Assembly: GCA_031255355.1 (NCBI GenBank)
Contig: JAIRSR010000222.1
Span: forward strand, 1 to 5,518
DNA from: Clostridiales bacterium
GTDB lineage: Bacteria > Bacillota > Clostridia > Monoglobales > Firm-18
Length of the DNA: 5,518 bases
Direction: 5' to 3'
Position numbers and translations under genes: made by a program
Shown here: one piece after another, positions 1 to 5,330 of the stretch
How the letters are laid out: the number at the start of each line of letters is the position of its first letter
Position numbering within the stretch: position 1 is the first letter of the stretch
Notes under the pieces: model-generated
The model's input: the letters and a program-made list of their open reading frames with translations, nothing else
Database searches by the model: none
What the model was told of the DNA's origin: nothing

Positions 1-26
1 CGTTAAAAATATATGTCTGCAATATC

Positions 27-386
27 ATGACACAGCCGGGTGAAACGGACGGCATGACGGCGCACCAACACGCGGCGGCGATTTGCGGACACGCGGGCGG
101 GAAAGTCATGGACTATTGCATTGCCAACCGACAGGAAATTCCGCAAGAGTTGTTGGATAAATATTTTGAGGACGGCGCGGAGGCGGTGGAAGTCAGCCGC
201 ACAAAGTTTGCCTTAGACCATATCAAACTGACGGAGGGGGATTATTTGCGGATTGAGGAGGGCGGCCGTTTGCGCCACGATTGCGATAAGTTGGCGCAGG
301 CGATCCTCGGCGTGTACCACGCGCGGCGGCGCGGGAACAAACCGCGCGGACAATTCGGTATGTTTTCTTTCGCTAAAAATCACTAA
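27..386 (+). CDS. Hypothetical protein, possibly 5'-incomplete
   Basis: This is an unrecognised protein of about 119 residues, with no family motif I can name. It is hydrophilic and mostly helical in character, with a His/Cys-containing N-terminal third (HQH, CGH, DYC) and a basic C-terminal tail (ARRRGNKPRG). There is no signal peptide or membrane segment. Codon choice matches the clear genes nearby, which is the main argument that it is real. The start is uncertain. The reading frame stays open to the left edge of the window, and no good ribosome-binding site precedes the ATG at 27. In-frame ATGs at 54 and 108 have weak purine-rich stretches upstream, the better being GGGAAAG before 108. 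The gene could therefore be the 3' end of a longer one. It ends about 16 bases before the -35 element of the ilvE promoter and no clear terminator follows it. No function is proposed. Confidence 0.55.
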   Translation: MTQPGETDGMTAHQHAAAICGHAGGKVMDYCIANRQEIPQELLDKYFEDGAEAVEVSRTKFALDHIKLTEGDYLRIEEGGRLRHDCDKLAQAILGVYHARRRGNKPRGQFGMFSFAKNH

Positions 387-401
387 AAATCAAAAATTTT
401 C

Positions 402-430
402 TTGCGTACAGTAATATATTATGGTAGAAT
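402..430 (+). promoter_or_regulatory. Extended -10 promoter of ilvE-rrf2
   Basis: A weak -35 (TTGCGT, 402-407) lies exactly 17 bases from a good -10 (TAGAAT, 425-430). The -10 is preceded by TG plus one base (422-424), the extended -10 signature that compensates for a poor -35. Transcription would begin near 437, giving ilvE a leader of about 100 nt. It is the only convincing promoter in the 387-537 gap. Confidence 0.6.
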
Positions 431-441
431 AATAAAACAGG

Positions 442-507
442 CTTGTCCGTTGACGCAAAGTGACGGACAGGGCAAAGGCGACCGCAAAGAATAGGCTCTT
501 TGGTCCG
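442..507 (+). promoter_or_regulatory. Structured ilvE leader with competing hairpins
   Basis: Helix A pairs 442-451 with 462-471 (ten pairs, two G-U) around the loop GACGCAAAGT. Helix B pairs 480-482 with 503-505 and 485-490 with 497-502, with a two-base bulge and loop ATAGGC. A third helix, C, pairs CGGAC (464-468) with GTCCG (503-507) and would exclude both A and B. The word GCAAAG occurs three times (455-460, 472-477, 484-489). No T-box GGTGG-type antiterminator and no leader peptide rich in Ile, Leu or Val codons is present; the only ATG in the leader region (422) opens a three-codon frame and lies in the promoter. There is no U-tract after the hairpins, so any control is more likely on translation of ilvE (SD at 521-526) than on termination. 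No known riboswitch class is assigned. Confidence 0.4.
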
Positions 508-537
508 CAGATACTAATTTGAGGAGATGCAGACGAT

Positions 538-1602
538 ATGGAAATCACGATTCGTAAAACCACCGCCCCGAGGGTAAAGCCTTCCGACGAAACAGGACTG
601 GGCTTCGGCAGGAGTTTTACCGACCATATGTTTATTATGGATTATACTGACGGCAAGGGTTGGCACGACCCGCGCATCGTCCCTTACGGGCCGCTTGCGC
701 TGGAGCCGTCCACAATGACGCTGCACTACGGACAGACGGTTTTTGAGGGCTTAAAGGCGTACCGAACGAAAGGCGGCGATATTCTTTTGTTCCGTCCCGA
801 AAAAAATATGGAACGCCTGAACGTCAGCAACGAACGCCTTTGCATACCGCAAATCGACGTGGATTTTTGCGTCAAGGCGTTGAAAACCCTCGTGGATACG
901 GAGCGGGATTGGGTTCCCTCGTCGGAGGGTACTTCCTTGTACCTCCGTCCGTTTATTATCGCAACCGATCCGTTTTTGGGCGTACACCCGTCACATACCT
1001 ATCAGTTTATTGTCATTTGTTCGCCGAGCGGTCAGTATTATCCCGAGGGTGTGAACCCTGTGAAAATCTGGGTAGAAAGCAAATACGTCCGCGCGGTCAA
1101 GGGCGGCGTGGGCTACTCTAAAACCGCCGCGAACTACGCGGCAAGCCTCAAAGCACAGCAGGAAGCGGAGGACGCGAAGTATACGCAGGTACTGTGGCTG
1201 GACGGCGTGGAGCGGAAGTACATAGAGGAAGTCGGCACCATGAACGTGTTTTTTGTGATCAACGGCGAGGTGATTACCCCCCGCCTGCAAGGGAGCATAC
1301 TCCCCGGCATTACGCGCATGAGCGTGATTGAACTGCTGCGCGCGCAGGGCAGGACGGTGACGGAGCGTGCTATCAGTATTCAAGAGGTGTACGACGCGCA
1401 TACCGCAGGTACGTTAGAGGAGGCGTTCGGCACAGGAACCGCTGCGGTAATCAGCCCGATTGGGGAACTGAACCGCGACGGCGAAAAGATTATCCTGCAC
1501 GGCAACACGACGGGACCTGTCGCGCGGGCGCTTTACAACGACCTTACAGGCATACAGAGCGGGGAAGCCGCTGACACGTTCGGCTGGACGCAAAGGGTAT
1601 GA
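538..1602 (+). CDS. ilvE: Branched-chain amino acid aminotransferase (fold-type IV PLP enzyme)
   Basis: This cytoplasmic enzyme reversibly transaminates leucine, isoleucine and valine with 2-oxoglutarate (EC 2.6.1.42). It is the last step of their synthesis and the first of their breakdown. At 354 residues it has the length of the longer BCAT type shared by eukaryotes and many bacteria, rather than the roughly 300-residue E. coli type. Visible motifs, in order, are LHYGQTVFEGLKAYR (62-76), YLRPF (135-139), GGVGYSKTAANYAAS (189-203) with K195 as the expected PLP Schiff-base lysine, and EEVGTMNVFF (230-239), the PLP-enzyme class IV signature. EEAFGTGTAAVISP near the C-terminus fits the phosphate-binding segment. 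The ATG at 538 is preceded by GAGGAG (521-526); the 11-base spacing is a little long. The stop overlaps the start of the Rrf2 regulator (ATGA), so the two are probably co-transcribed and translationally coupled. D-amino-acid transaminase or 4-amino-4-deoxychorismate lyase relatives are unlikely given the full BCAT motif set. Confidence 0.95.
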   Translation: MEITIRKTTAPRVKPSDETGLGFGRSFTDHMFIMDYTDGKGWHDPRIVPYGPLALEPSTMTLHYGQTVFEGLKAYRTKGGDILLFRPEKNMERLNVSNERLCIPQIDVDFCVKALKTLVDTERDWVPSSEGTSLYLRPFIIATDPFLGVHPSHTYQFIVICSPSGQYYPEGVNPVKIWVESKYVRAVKGGVGYSKTAANYAASLKAQQEAEDAKYTQVLWLDGVERKYIEEVGTMNVFFVINGEVITPRLQGSILPGITRMSVIELLRAQGRTVTERAISIQEVYDAHTAGTLEEAFGTGTAAVISPIGELNRDGEKIILHGNTTGPVARALYNDLTGIQSGEAADTFGWTQRV

Positions 1603-2006
1603 AAATTTCGACCAAGGGCAGGTACGGCTTGCGGGCGATGATTGATATTGCCCTCAACGATACGGACGGCGCGATGCCGCTTCGTGAAATCGCGGAAAAG
1701 CAGGGGCTGTCCGAAAAGTATTTAGAGCATATCATGACGCTGTTGCACAAGGCGGGTCTGGTGCGCGGCGTAAGAGGTCCGCGCGGCGGGTACCGGCTGA
1801 ACAAGCCGTGCGGGGAAATCACCACGGGCATGGTACTCCGCGCGGTAGAGGGTTCGATCGCGCCGACGCTGTGCGCGGGTGAGGGCTGCTGCGAAAAGGG
1901 CGAGGAGTGCGCGGCGGCGTTTGTGTGGCACGCGCTGAAAAGCGCGATAGACGGCGTTGTGGATAACATCACGTTGGAGGATTTGCGCGAAAAGGCAAAG
2001 CAATAA
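1599..2006 (+). CDS. Rrf2-family transcriptional regulator, IscR-like
   Basis: This is a DNA-binding regulator of 135 residues, the usual Rrf2 length. The N-terminal winged helix-turn-helix is clear: MKISTKGRYGLRAMIDIA opening, recognition region SEKYLEHIMTLLHKAGLV (38-55), and wing RGPRGGYRL (59-67). A cluster-binding loop follows, with C92, C98 and C104 at exactly the spacing and numbering of the E. coli IscR [2Fe-2S] ligands. There is also an extra C97. The position matching IscR His107, the fourth ligand, is Ala here. The C-terminal VDNITLEDL matches the dimer helix end of the family. CymR-type Rrf2 proteins of Bacillus lack the Cys cluster, so an Fe-S or redox sensor is more likely than a cysteine-metabolism regulator; NsrR-type NO sensing is also possible. 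The start overlaps the ilvE stop by four bases and relies on coupling rather than its own ribosome site. Target genes cannot be read from the sequence; ilvE and nearby promoters are candidates. Confidence 0.92.
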   Translation: MKISTKGRYGLRAMIDIALNDTDGAMPLREIAEKQGLSEKYLEHIMTLLHKAGLVRGVRGPRGGYRLNKPCGEITTGMVLRAVEGSIAPTLCAGEGCCEKGEECAAAFVWHALKSAIDGVVDNITLEDLREKAKQ

Positions 2007-2028
2007 CGCGGCGGGAACGTTCTGCGGC

Positions 2029-2037
2029 TGTTATAAT
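2029..2037 (+). promoter_or_regulatory. Extended -10 promoter of the SGNH esterase gene
   Basis: TGTTATAAT combines a perfect -10 (TATAAT, 2032-2037) with the TG extension. No recognisable -35 sits 17 bases upstream, where the sequence is GC-rich. Two palindromes flank it: GAACGTTC (2015-2022), just upstream in the -35 region, and CTTTATAAAG (2047-2056) near the predicted transcript start. Either could be an operator. The leader would be about 27 nt and includes the ribosome site AAAGGGG (2053-2059). Thus the esterase can be transcribed independently of ilvE-rrf2. Confidence 0.5.
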
Positions 2038-2070
2038 TTTACAAAACTTTATAAAGGGGTTGTCGGTAGA

Positions 2071-2691
2071 ATGATAGAAAAAGGAGCAAGAGTGCTGTTC
2101 CAAGGCGACAGTATCACGGATTGCGGACGCGACAGGGAAAAGGACACGCTTGGCGGCGGGTATCCGTACTTCGCGGCGGCGTTGTTTCAATCCATGTATC
2201 CCGAACTGGAAGCGACCTTTATCAACAGGGGAATTTCGGGCAACCGCACAGCGGATTTGGTGAAGCGTTGGGACGAGGATTGCCTCGCGCTGAAGCCGGA
2301 CGTTTTATCCATATTGATTGGAATCAATGACACGTGGCGCGGGTATGACAGCAACGACCCTACGTCCGCAGACGATTATTACGCCAACTATAAGGAAATC
2401 CTCACGCGCACGAGGGACGCGCTGGGCGATATTTCTATTCTCATTTTGGAGCCGTTCGTCATGCCGTATCCGGCGGATCGCTTGGCGTGGCGCACGGATT
2501 TAGACCCTAAAATTCAAAAGGCAAGGCAACTCGCGCGGGAGTTTAACGCGGTATACATTCCGTTGGACGGCATTTTCGCGCAAAACAGCGTTGCGGTTCC
2601 TCCGTCGTTTTGGGCGGCGGACGGCGTACACCCCACTGCGGCGGGGCACGCGCTGATTGCCAAATGTTGGTTAGACGCGGTAGAATATTAA
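2071..2691 (+). CDS. SGNH/GDSL-family esterase, acetylxylan esterase-like
   Basis: This is a serine esterase of 206 residues without signal peptide or membrane segment, so it is expected in the cytoplasm. All SGNH blocks are present. Block I is FQGDSITDCGRD with nucleophile S14. Block II is NRGISGNRTADL with the oxyanion Gly near 57. Block III is GINDTW with N86. Block V is DGVHP with D184 and H187. The pattern GDSITDCGR, the GISGN segment, KPD before a GIND-type block III, and the HPTAAGH end resemble, from memory, intracellular acetylxylan esterases such as Geobacillus Axe2. Deacetylation of imported xylo-oligosaccharides is thus a reasonable guess, but other acyl esters cannot be excluded. 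The frame is open upstream to 1957, but the ATG at 2071 is chosen because it follows AAAGGGG (2053-2059) and begins just ahead of the conserved block I. No glycan-use gene is adjacent. The hemolysin III gene follows after a 60-base gap holding a long hairpin. Confidence 0.88.
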   Translation: MIEKGARVLFQGDSITDCGRDREKDTLGGGYPYFAAALFQSMYPELEATFINRGISGNRTADLVKRWDEDCLALKPDVLSILIGINDTWRGYDSNDPTSADDYYANYKEILTRTRDALGDISILILEPFVMPYPADRLAWRTDLDPKIQKARQLAREFNAVYIPLDGIFAQNSVAVPPSFWAADGVHPTAAGHALIAKCWLDAVEY

Positions 2692-2695
2692 GAAA

Positions 2696-2736
2696 TTTTC
2701 GGAGCCTGTTTCAACTTGCGAAACAGGCTCTGAAAA
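2696..2736 (+). repeat. Long inverted repeat (17-bp stem, 7-nt loop)
   Basis: Bases 2696-2712 pair with 2720-2736 along their whole length, with one G-U pair (2701-2731), around the loop AACTTGC. The inner 11 bp are GC-rich and perfect. It lies five bases after the esterase stop and directly before the ribosome site of the next gene (AGGGAG, 2737-2742). Neither strand has a run of T after the stem: the outer pairs are T on the left arm and A on the right, which is the reverse of an intrinsic terminator. It may be a degenerate terminator, a 3'-end stabiliser for the esterase mRNA, or a structure modulating translation of the next gene. Confidence 0.6.
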
Positions 2737-2751
2737 AGGGAGTGCATTGTC

Positions 2752-3390
2752 ATTAAAATATTTCGCGACACGGTGAGCGGGTTCACCCATGCCGGCGGCG
2801 CGTTGGCGGCGTTGGCGGGTACGGTACTGTTGGCGTTGCGGCGCGGGGGAAGCGCGGAGGATTTGGCGGTATGCTTGATTTTCGGTATCAGCATGACCGC
2901 GCTTTTCGCGGCAAGCGGGACGTATCACCTTGTCACCGGGCCGGCGCGGTTGGTGCGGGTCTGTCACATCATTGACCATTGCATGATTTACGTCTTGATC
3001 GCGGGGACGTACACTCCCTTGGTCGCGGCGGCGTTCACAGGCGCACTCAAATGGGGCTATATGCTTGGGGTGTGGGTGTTCGCCCTCGGCGGTATTGTGG
3101 TAAAAACCTTTCTTACAGGGCGGTTCCGCGCCCTTTCCACGATTTTATACCTTGTCATGGGTTGGGCGATTGTTTTCGCCGTCGTTCCGCTTGCGCGGAC
3201 AATCGCGCCGGAGGGGACACTGCTGCTGTTCACAGGCGGCCTTTTTTACACGGTCGGCGGCGTGATTTACGCGGTGAAAAAGCCTAATTTTACCAAGGGT
3301 TTCGGCTTCCATGAGTTGTTTCACGTCCTTGTGCTGCTTGGCGCGTTAGCGCATTACTTCATGGTATATTATTATTTGACCTGTCCGTAA
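2752..3390 (+). CDS. Hemolysin III / PAQR-like seven-helix membrane protein
   Basis: This is a member of the HlyIII family (bacterial relatives of adiponectin/progestin receptors), about 212 residues with seven hydrophobic segments in the cytoplasmic membrane. Family marks, numbered from the ATT start, are VSGFTH near the N-terminus, SGTYH ending at H59, DHCMIYVLIAGTYTP beginning at D75-H76, and FHELFHVLVLLGALAH with H187, H191 and H201. These conserved His and Asp residues are the presumed zinc site. The biochemical role of the bacterial members is poorly defined; some have been reported as haemolytic and a hydrolase activity is suspected. The start is unusual. The first standard start is GTG at 2773, but it has no ribosome site and would cut into the conserved N-terminal segment (FRDTVSGFTH). 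The strong site AAAGGGAG (2735-2742) points, with nine bases spacing, to ATT at 2752. Annotation software would probably choose 2773. No promoter was seen, so it may share the esterase transcript. Its 3' end overlaps the opposing reductase gene. Confidence 0.88.
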   Translation: MKIFRDTVSGFTHAGGALAALAGTVLLALRRGGSAEDLAVCLIFGISMTALFAASGTYHLVTGPARLVRVCHIIDHCMIYVLIAGTYTPLVAAAFTGALKWGYMLGVWVFALGGIVVKTFLTGRFRALSTILYLVMGWAIVFAVVPLARTIAPEGTLLLFTGGLFYTVGGVIYAVKKPNFTKGFGFHELFHVLVLLGALAHYFMVYYYLTCP

Positions 3391-4394
3391 AAGGTGTACT
3401 GTTCCAAAATCCCGCCGGGGAACTCCGTTTCGCTTGCCGTGAAAATATCGTCCAACTGCGCCGCGCGGCTGACTGCGGTCACGGGAATCACTTGAAACGG
3501 TGGATGAAGCAGGTCCGCCAACGCCAGTACTTGCGCGGAATATCCCGTTTGTTTGGTTAAAATTTCCAATTCCTCATAAATCCTCAAATTGCGCCGATTG
3601 AGATAGGCGCGTTTCAGCGCGTCGGGCAGGTTCAGCGCGTCAGCAGGGGGGAGAAGTTCGCCGTTTTTGATTTTCGGCTTAGCCTTGCGCAATTTTTCAA
3701 AAAACCCCTTTGCGGTGGATTCATACGGAATCAGCGGTACGCCCGTTTCGACGTGCCAACGGTATTCCCGCGCGGAAACGGCGGTAAGGGACGGGTCAGG
3801 GTTGCTCCCGCCGCCCGCGCCCGCCGACGCTAAACTCCATTGGTTAGAAACGGCGGCAAACCCGCCGTACCCGCTTTTTTGCGCGTAGTCACGCGCCGCC
3901 GCAAGCCTGTCCGGTGCGTAATTTGAAACGCCGTAATAGCGTATCTTTCCCGATTTCACAAAGCCCTCCAGCAGATCCACAATCACCTCTATCGGCAAAG
4001 CGGGGTTGTCCCGGTGCAGCCAATAAAGCGGAATTTGCTCCAAGCCGAGGGTGCGCAAACTCTCGTCCAAATCGGTCTGCACCGCGTCACGCGTCACACG
4101 CGGCGTTTGCGGAGCCGCAAAGTCATAATGGCCGCCCTTGGTGGCAATAATCACGCCGTCCCGCGTATTCCGCGCCGCAAGCCACGCGCCGAGCACCCGC
4201 TCGCTGAGGTTGCCTCCGTTTGCGCCGTACCGTCCGTAGACGTTGGCGGTATCAATAAAATTCCCGCCCCCCGCCGTAAACGCGTCTAATATTTCAAACG
4301 CTTCCTCGCGGCTTCTGACCGTGCCGAACCCGCCGGTACCCAAACAAATGTTGCTGACGGATAAATCCGTGTTTTTTATTGTTATTTTTTTCAT
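3372..4394 (-). CDS. Aldo/keto reductase family oxidoreductase
   Basis: This is an NAD(P)H-dependent (beta/alpha)8-barrel oxidoreductase of 340 residues, cytoplasmic. The catalytic tetrad is visible: D48 and Y53 (in FIDTANVYG), K86 (ATKGG) and H127 (YWLHRD). Further family marks are GVSNY (155-159), SNQW (183-186) in the substrate/cofactor pocket, and a C-terminal IPVTAVSRAAQL in place of the usual IPG-K/S cofactor motif. It belongs to the general-purpose AKR group found widely in Firmicutes; the substrate (sugar, aldehyde or ketone) cannot be told from sequence. The frame extends upstream to 4451, but the ATG at 4394 is preferred: AAGGGAG (complement of 4404-4410) lies nine bases upstream, and the extension would run into the promoter. 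The gene has its own strong promoter, is divergent from the lipase gene, and its last 19 bases overlap the end of the hemolysin III gene on the other strand. Confidence 0.93.
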   Translation of the reverse strand: MKKITIKNTDLSVSNICLGTGGFGTVRSREEAFEILDAFTAGGGNFIDTANVYGRYGANGGNLSERVLGAWLAARNTRDGVIIATKGGHYDFAAPQTPRVTRDAVQTDLDESLRTLGLEQIPLYWLHRDNPALPIEVIVDLLEGFVKSGKIRYYGVSNYAPDRLAAARDYAQKSGYGGFAAVSNQWSLASAGAGGGSNPDPSLTAVSAREYRWHVETGVPLIPYESTAKGFFEKLRKAKPKIKNGELLPPADALNLPDALKRAYLNRRNLRIYEELEILTKQTGYSAQVLALADLLHPPFQVIPVTAVSRAAQLDDIFTASETEFPGGILEQYTFYGQVK

Positions 4395-4427
4395 CGCCCG
4401 AAACTCCCTTTTTTGATAGATAGGTCT

Positions 4428-4456
4428 ATTATACCGTGATTTTACCCGCAAGTCAA
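4428..4456 (-). promoter_or_regulatory. Near-consensus sigma-A promoter of the aldo/keto reductase
   Basis: Read on the minus strand, TTGACT (4451-4456) is followed after exactly 17 bases by TATAAT (4428-4433). This is the best core promoter in the window (11 of 12 consensus positions). Transcription should start near 4421, giving a leader of about 27 nt with the ribosome site at 4404-4410. A short inverted repeat (TAGA, four bases, TCTA) lies just downstream of the -10; it is too short to call an operator. Confidence 0.8.
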
Positions 4457-4546
4457 CGGCGCGGGAATAGGAATCACCGCTCTATTTCCGCGACAACGCG
4501 CATACGCTTTAACGAGGGGGTGGCGGCAATAACGGATTTGGAATTG

Positions 4547-5206
4547 ATGAAACAACTCACCTATACCGCGCTGGCGTATGCCGACGAACAGCCGTATGAG
4601 CGCGGGACGGAAACACTGTTCACGGACGATGCCCGCACAGGGGTACAGTATTGGGCGCGAAAGGGGGGCGGGACGCTTCGGATTACGTTCAGAGGTTCGG
4701 ACAACCCGCGTGATTACCTGACGCATCTGCGGTTTTGGAAAATGGCGGTGCCGTATAACAACGACAGTTCGCGGATTCGGGTGCATAACGGTTTTATCAA
4801 CGCGTACAAGGTGAACCGGGTTCGCGCCAAAATCCAGAGCATGATCGACAGTACCGTGGATAAAATTATCGTTTCGGGACATTCCTACGGCGCGGCGTTG
4901 GCGGTGCTGTGCGCCGTCGATTTGCAGTACAATTTCAAAGGCAAGGACGTTGCCGTCTTTCTGTTCGGCTGCCCGCGCGTCGGCAACGCGGCGTTTGCCG
5001 CTTCGTATAATCGGCGGGTGTTCAAAACCTTTCGGGTGGAAAATTCCAACGACGTTGTGACAAAACTTCCGTTTGCCTTTATGGGCTACCGTCATGTGGG
5101 AGTGACACTGCGGATCGGTGCGCCGAAAGTCGCTTTTTGGTTTTCGTTCCGCGACCATTTGCCGCGGGAATACTACAGACAATTGTGGAAACGGTTAAGG
5201 CTCTAA
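4547..5206 (+). CDS. Class 3 lipase-family protein (alpha/beta hydrolase)
   Basis: This is a serine esterase/lipase of the fungal-type class 3 family, 219 residues from the ATG at 4547, with no signal peptide, so probably intracellular. Motifs in order are ALAYAD near the N-terminus, TFRGSDN (47-53) as the oxyanion strand, VHNGFINAY (79-87), GHSYGAALA (111-119) with nucleophile S113, FGCPRVGN (140-147), NSNDVVTKLP (166-175) with D169, YRHVG (181-185), and RDHLPREYY (202-210) with H204. The S113-D169-H204 triad and spacing fit the family, so the enzyme is probably active; the natural ester is unknown. The start is not settled. ATG 4547 has only a weak upstream site, while GAGGGGG (4514-4520) points with eight bases spacing to ATA at 4529, which would give MTDLELMKQL. 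A GTG at 4436 lies inside the opposing promoter and is rejected. No plus-strand promoter was recognised in 4395-4546. Confidence 0.9.
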   Translation: MKQLTYTALAYADEQPYERGTETLFTDDARTGVQYWARKGGGTLRITFRGSDNPRDYLTHLRFWKMAVPYNNDSSRIRVHNGFINAYKVNRVRAKIQSMIDSTVDKIIVSGHSYGAALAVLCAVDLQYNFKGKDVAVFLFGCPRVGNAAFAASYNRRVFKTFRVENSNDVVTKLPFAFMGYRHVGVTLRIGAPKVAFWFSFRDHLPREYYRQLWKRLRL

Positions 5207-5248
5207 CAGTGACTGCAAAAAATAAAAAAATAATTTTTGCGAAAGATA

Positions 5249-5277
5249 TTGAAATTTTATTCAAAATAGCATATACT
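5249..5277 (+). promoter_or_regulatory. Promoter of pflB with overlapping palindrome
   Basis: TTGAAA (5249-5254) and TATACT (5272-5277) are separated by 17 bases, a good sigma-A promoter; transcription would start near 5284, leaving a leader of about 105 nt before pflB. The -35 overlaps a palindrome, TTGAA-N6-TTCAA (5249-5264). Its geometry (two 5-bp arms, spacer of six) is like operators of the CRP/FNR superfamily, though the sequence is not a canonical FNR or Rex site. Binding there would block the -35. That an oxygen- or redox-responsive factor acts here is an inference from the role of pflB. Confidence 0.6.
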
Positions 5278-5294
5278 ATATCTATGGGCTGTTT

Positions 5295-5327
5295 GGAAAT
5301 CACACCATATATTTAGGGGGTGTTTCC
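5295..5327 (+). promoter_or_regulatory. Hairpin in the pflB leader over an internal ribosome site
   Basis: GGAAA (5295-5299) pairs with TTTCC (5323-5327), and CACC (5303-5306) pairs with GGTG (5319-5322), with a three-base bulge (TCA) on the left arm. The right arm includes part of the ribosome-binding site AGGGGGTG (5315-5322) of the small upstream ORF at 5331, so folding would hide it. No match to a known riboswitch class was recognised. Confidence 0.35.
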
Positions 5328-5330
5328 CAC

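Noticed and set aside
373..392. Tandem 10-bp repeat CTAAAAATCA x2 at the end of the first gene
   Set aside because: Only two short AT-rich units, one inside the coding end; probably chance or slippage, with no sign of a binding-site array.
452..489. Words resembling the cyclic-di-GMP-I (GEMM) riboswitch core: GACGCAAAG and ACAGGGCAAA
   Set aside because: In GEMM the GGGCAAA word comes first and is separated from ACGCAAAG by a full hairpin. Here the order is reversed, the only correctly ordered pair is separated by about six bases, and the enclosing P1 helix and tetraloop receptor are absent.
991..1401. Open frame on the minus strand inside ilvE
   Set aside because: No ribosome site or domain, and ilvE motifs are continuous through this stretch.
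1957..2070. Longer N-terminus for the SGNH esterase
   Set aside because: It overlaps the end of the Rrf2 gene in another frame, has no homology and lacks a ribosome site, whereas ATG 2071 has AAAGGGG upstream and starts next to block I.
4395..4451. Longer N-terminus for the aldo/keto reductase
   Set aside because: It would cover the -10 promoter and the SD site; the family start fits ATG 4394.
4436..4546. Lipase start at GTG 4436
   Set aside because: No ribosome site, sits within the divergent reductase promoter, and the added residues look non-native for the family.
4442..5182. Long open frame on the minus strand opposite the lipase gene
   Set aside because: It lies almost entirely opposite the lipase gene, which has a full catalytic triad and family motifs; the antisense frame is a by-product of GC-rich codon bias with no recognisable domain.
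5215..5240. Hairpin GCAAAAA / TTTTTGC after the lipase as a terminator
   Set aside because: Seven mostly A-T pairs with a 12-base A-rich loop and no following T-run; too weak to call.
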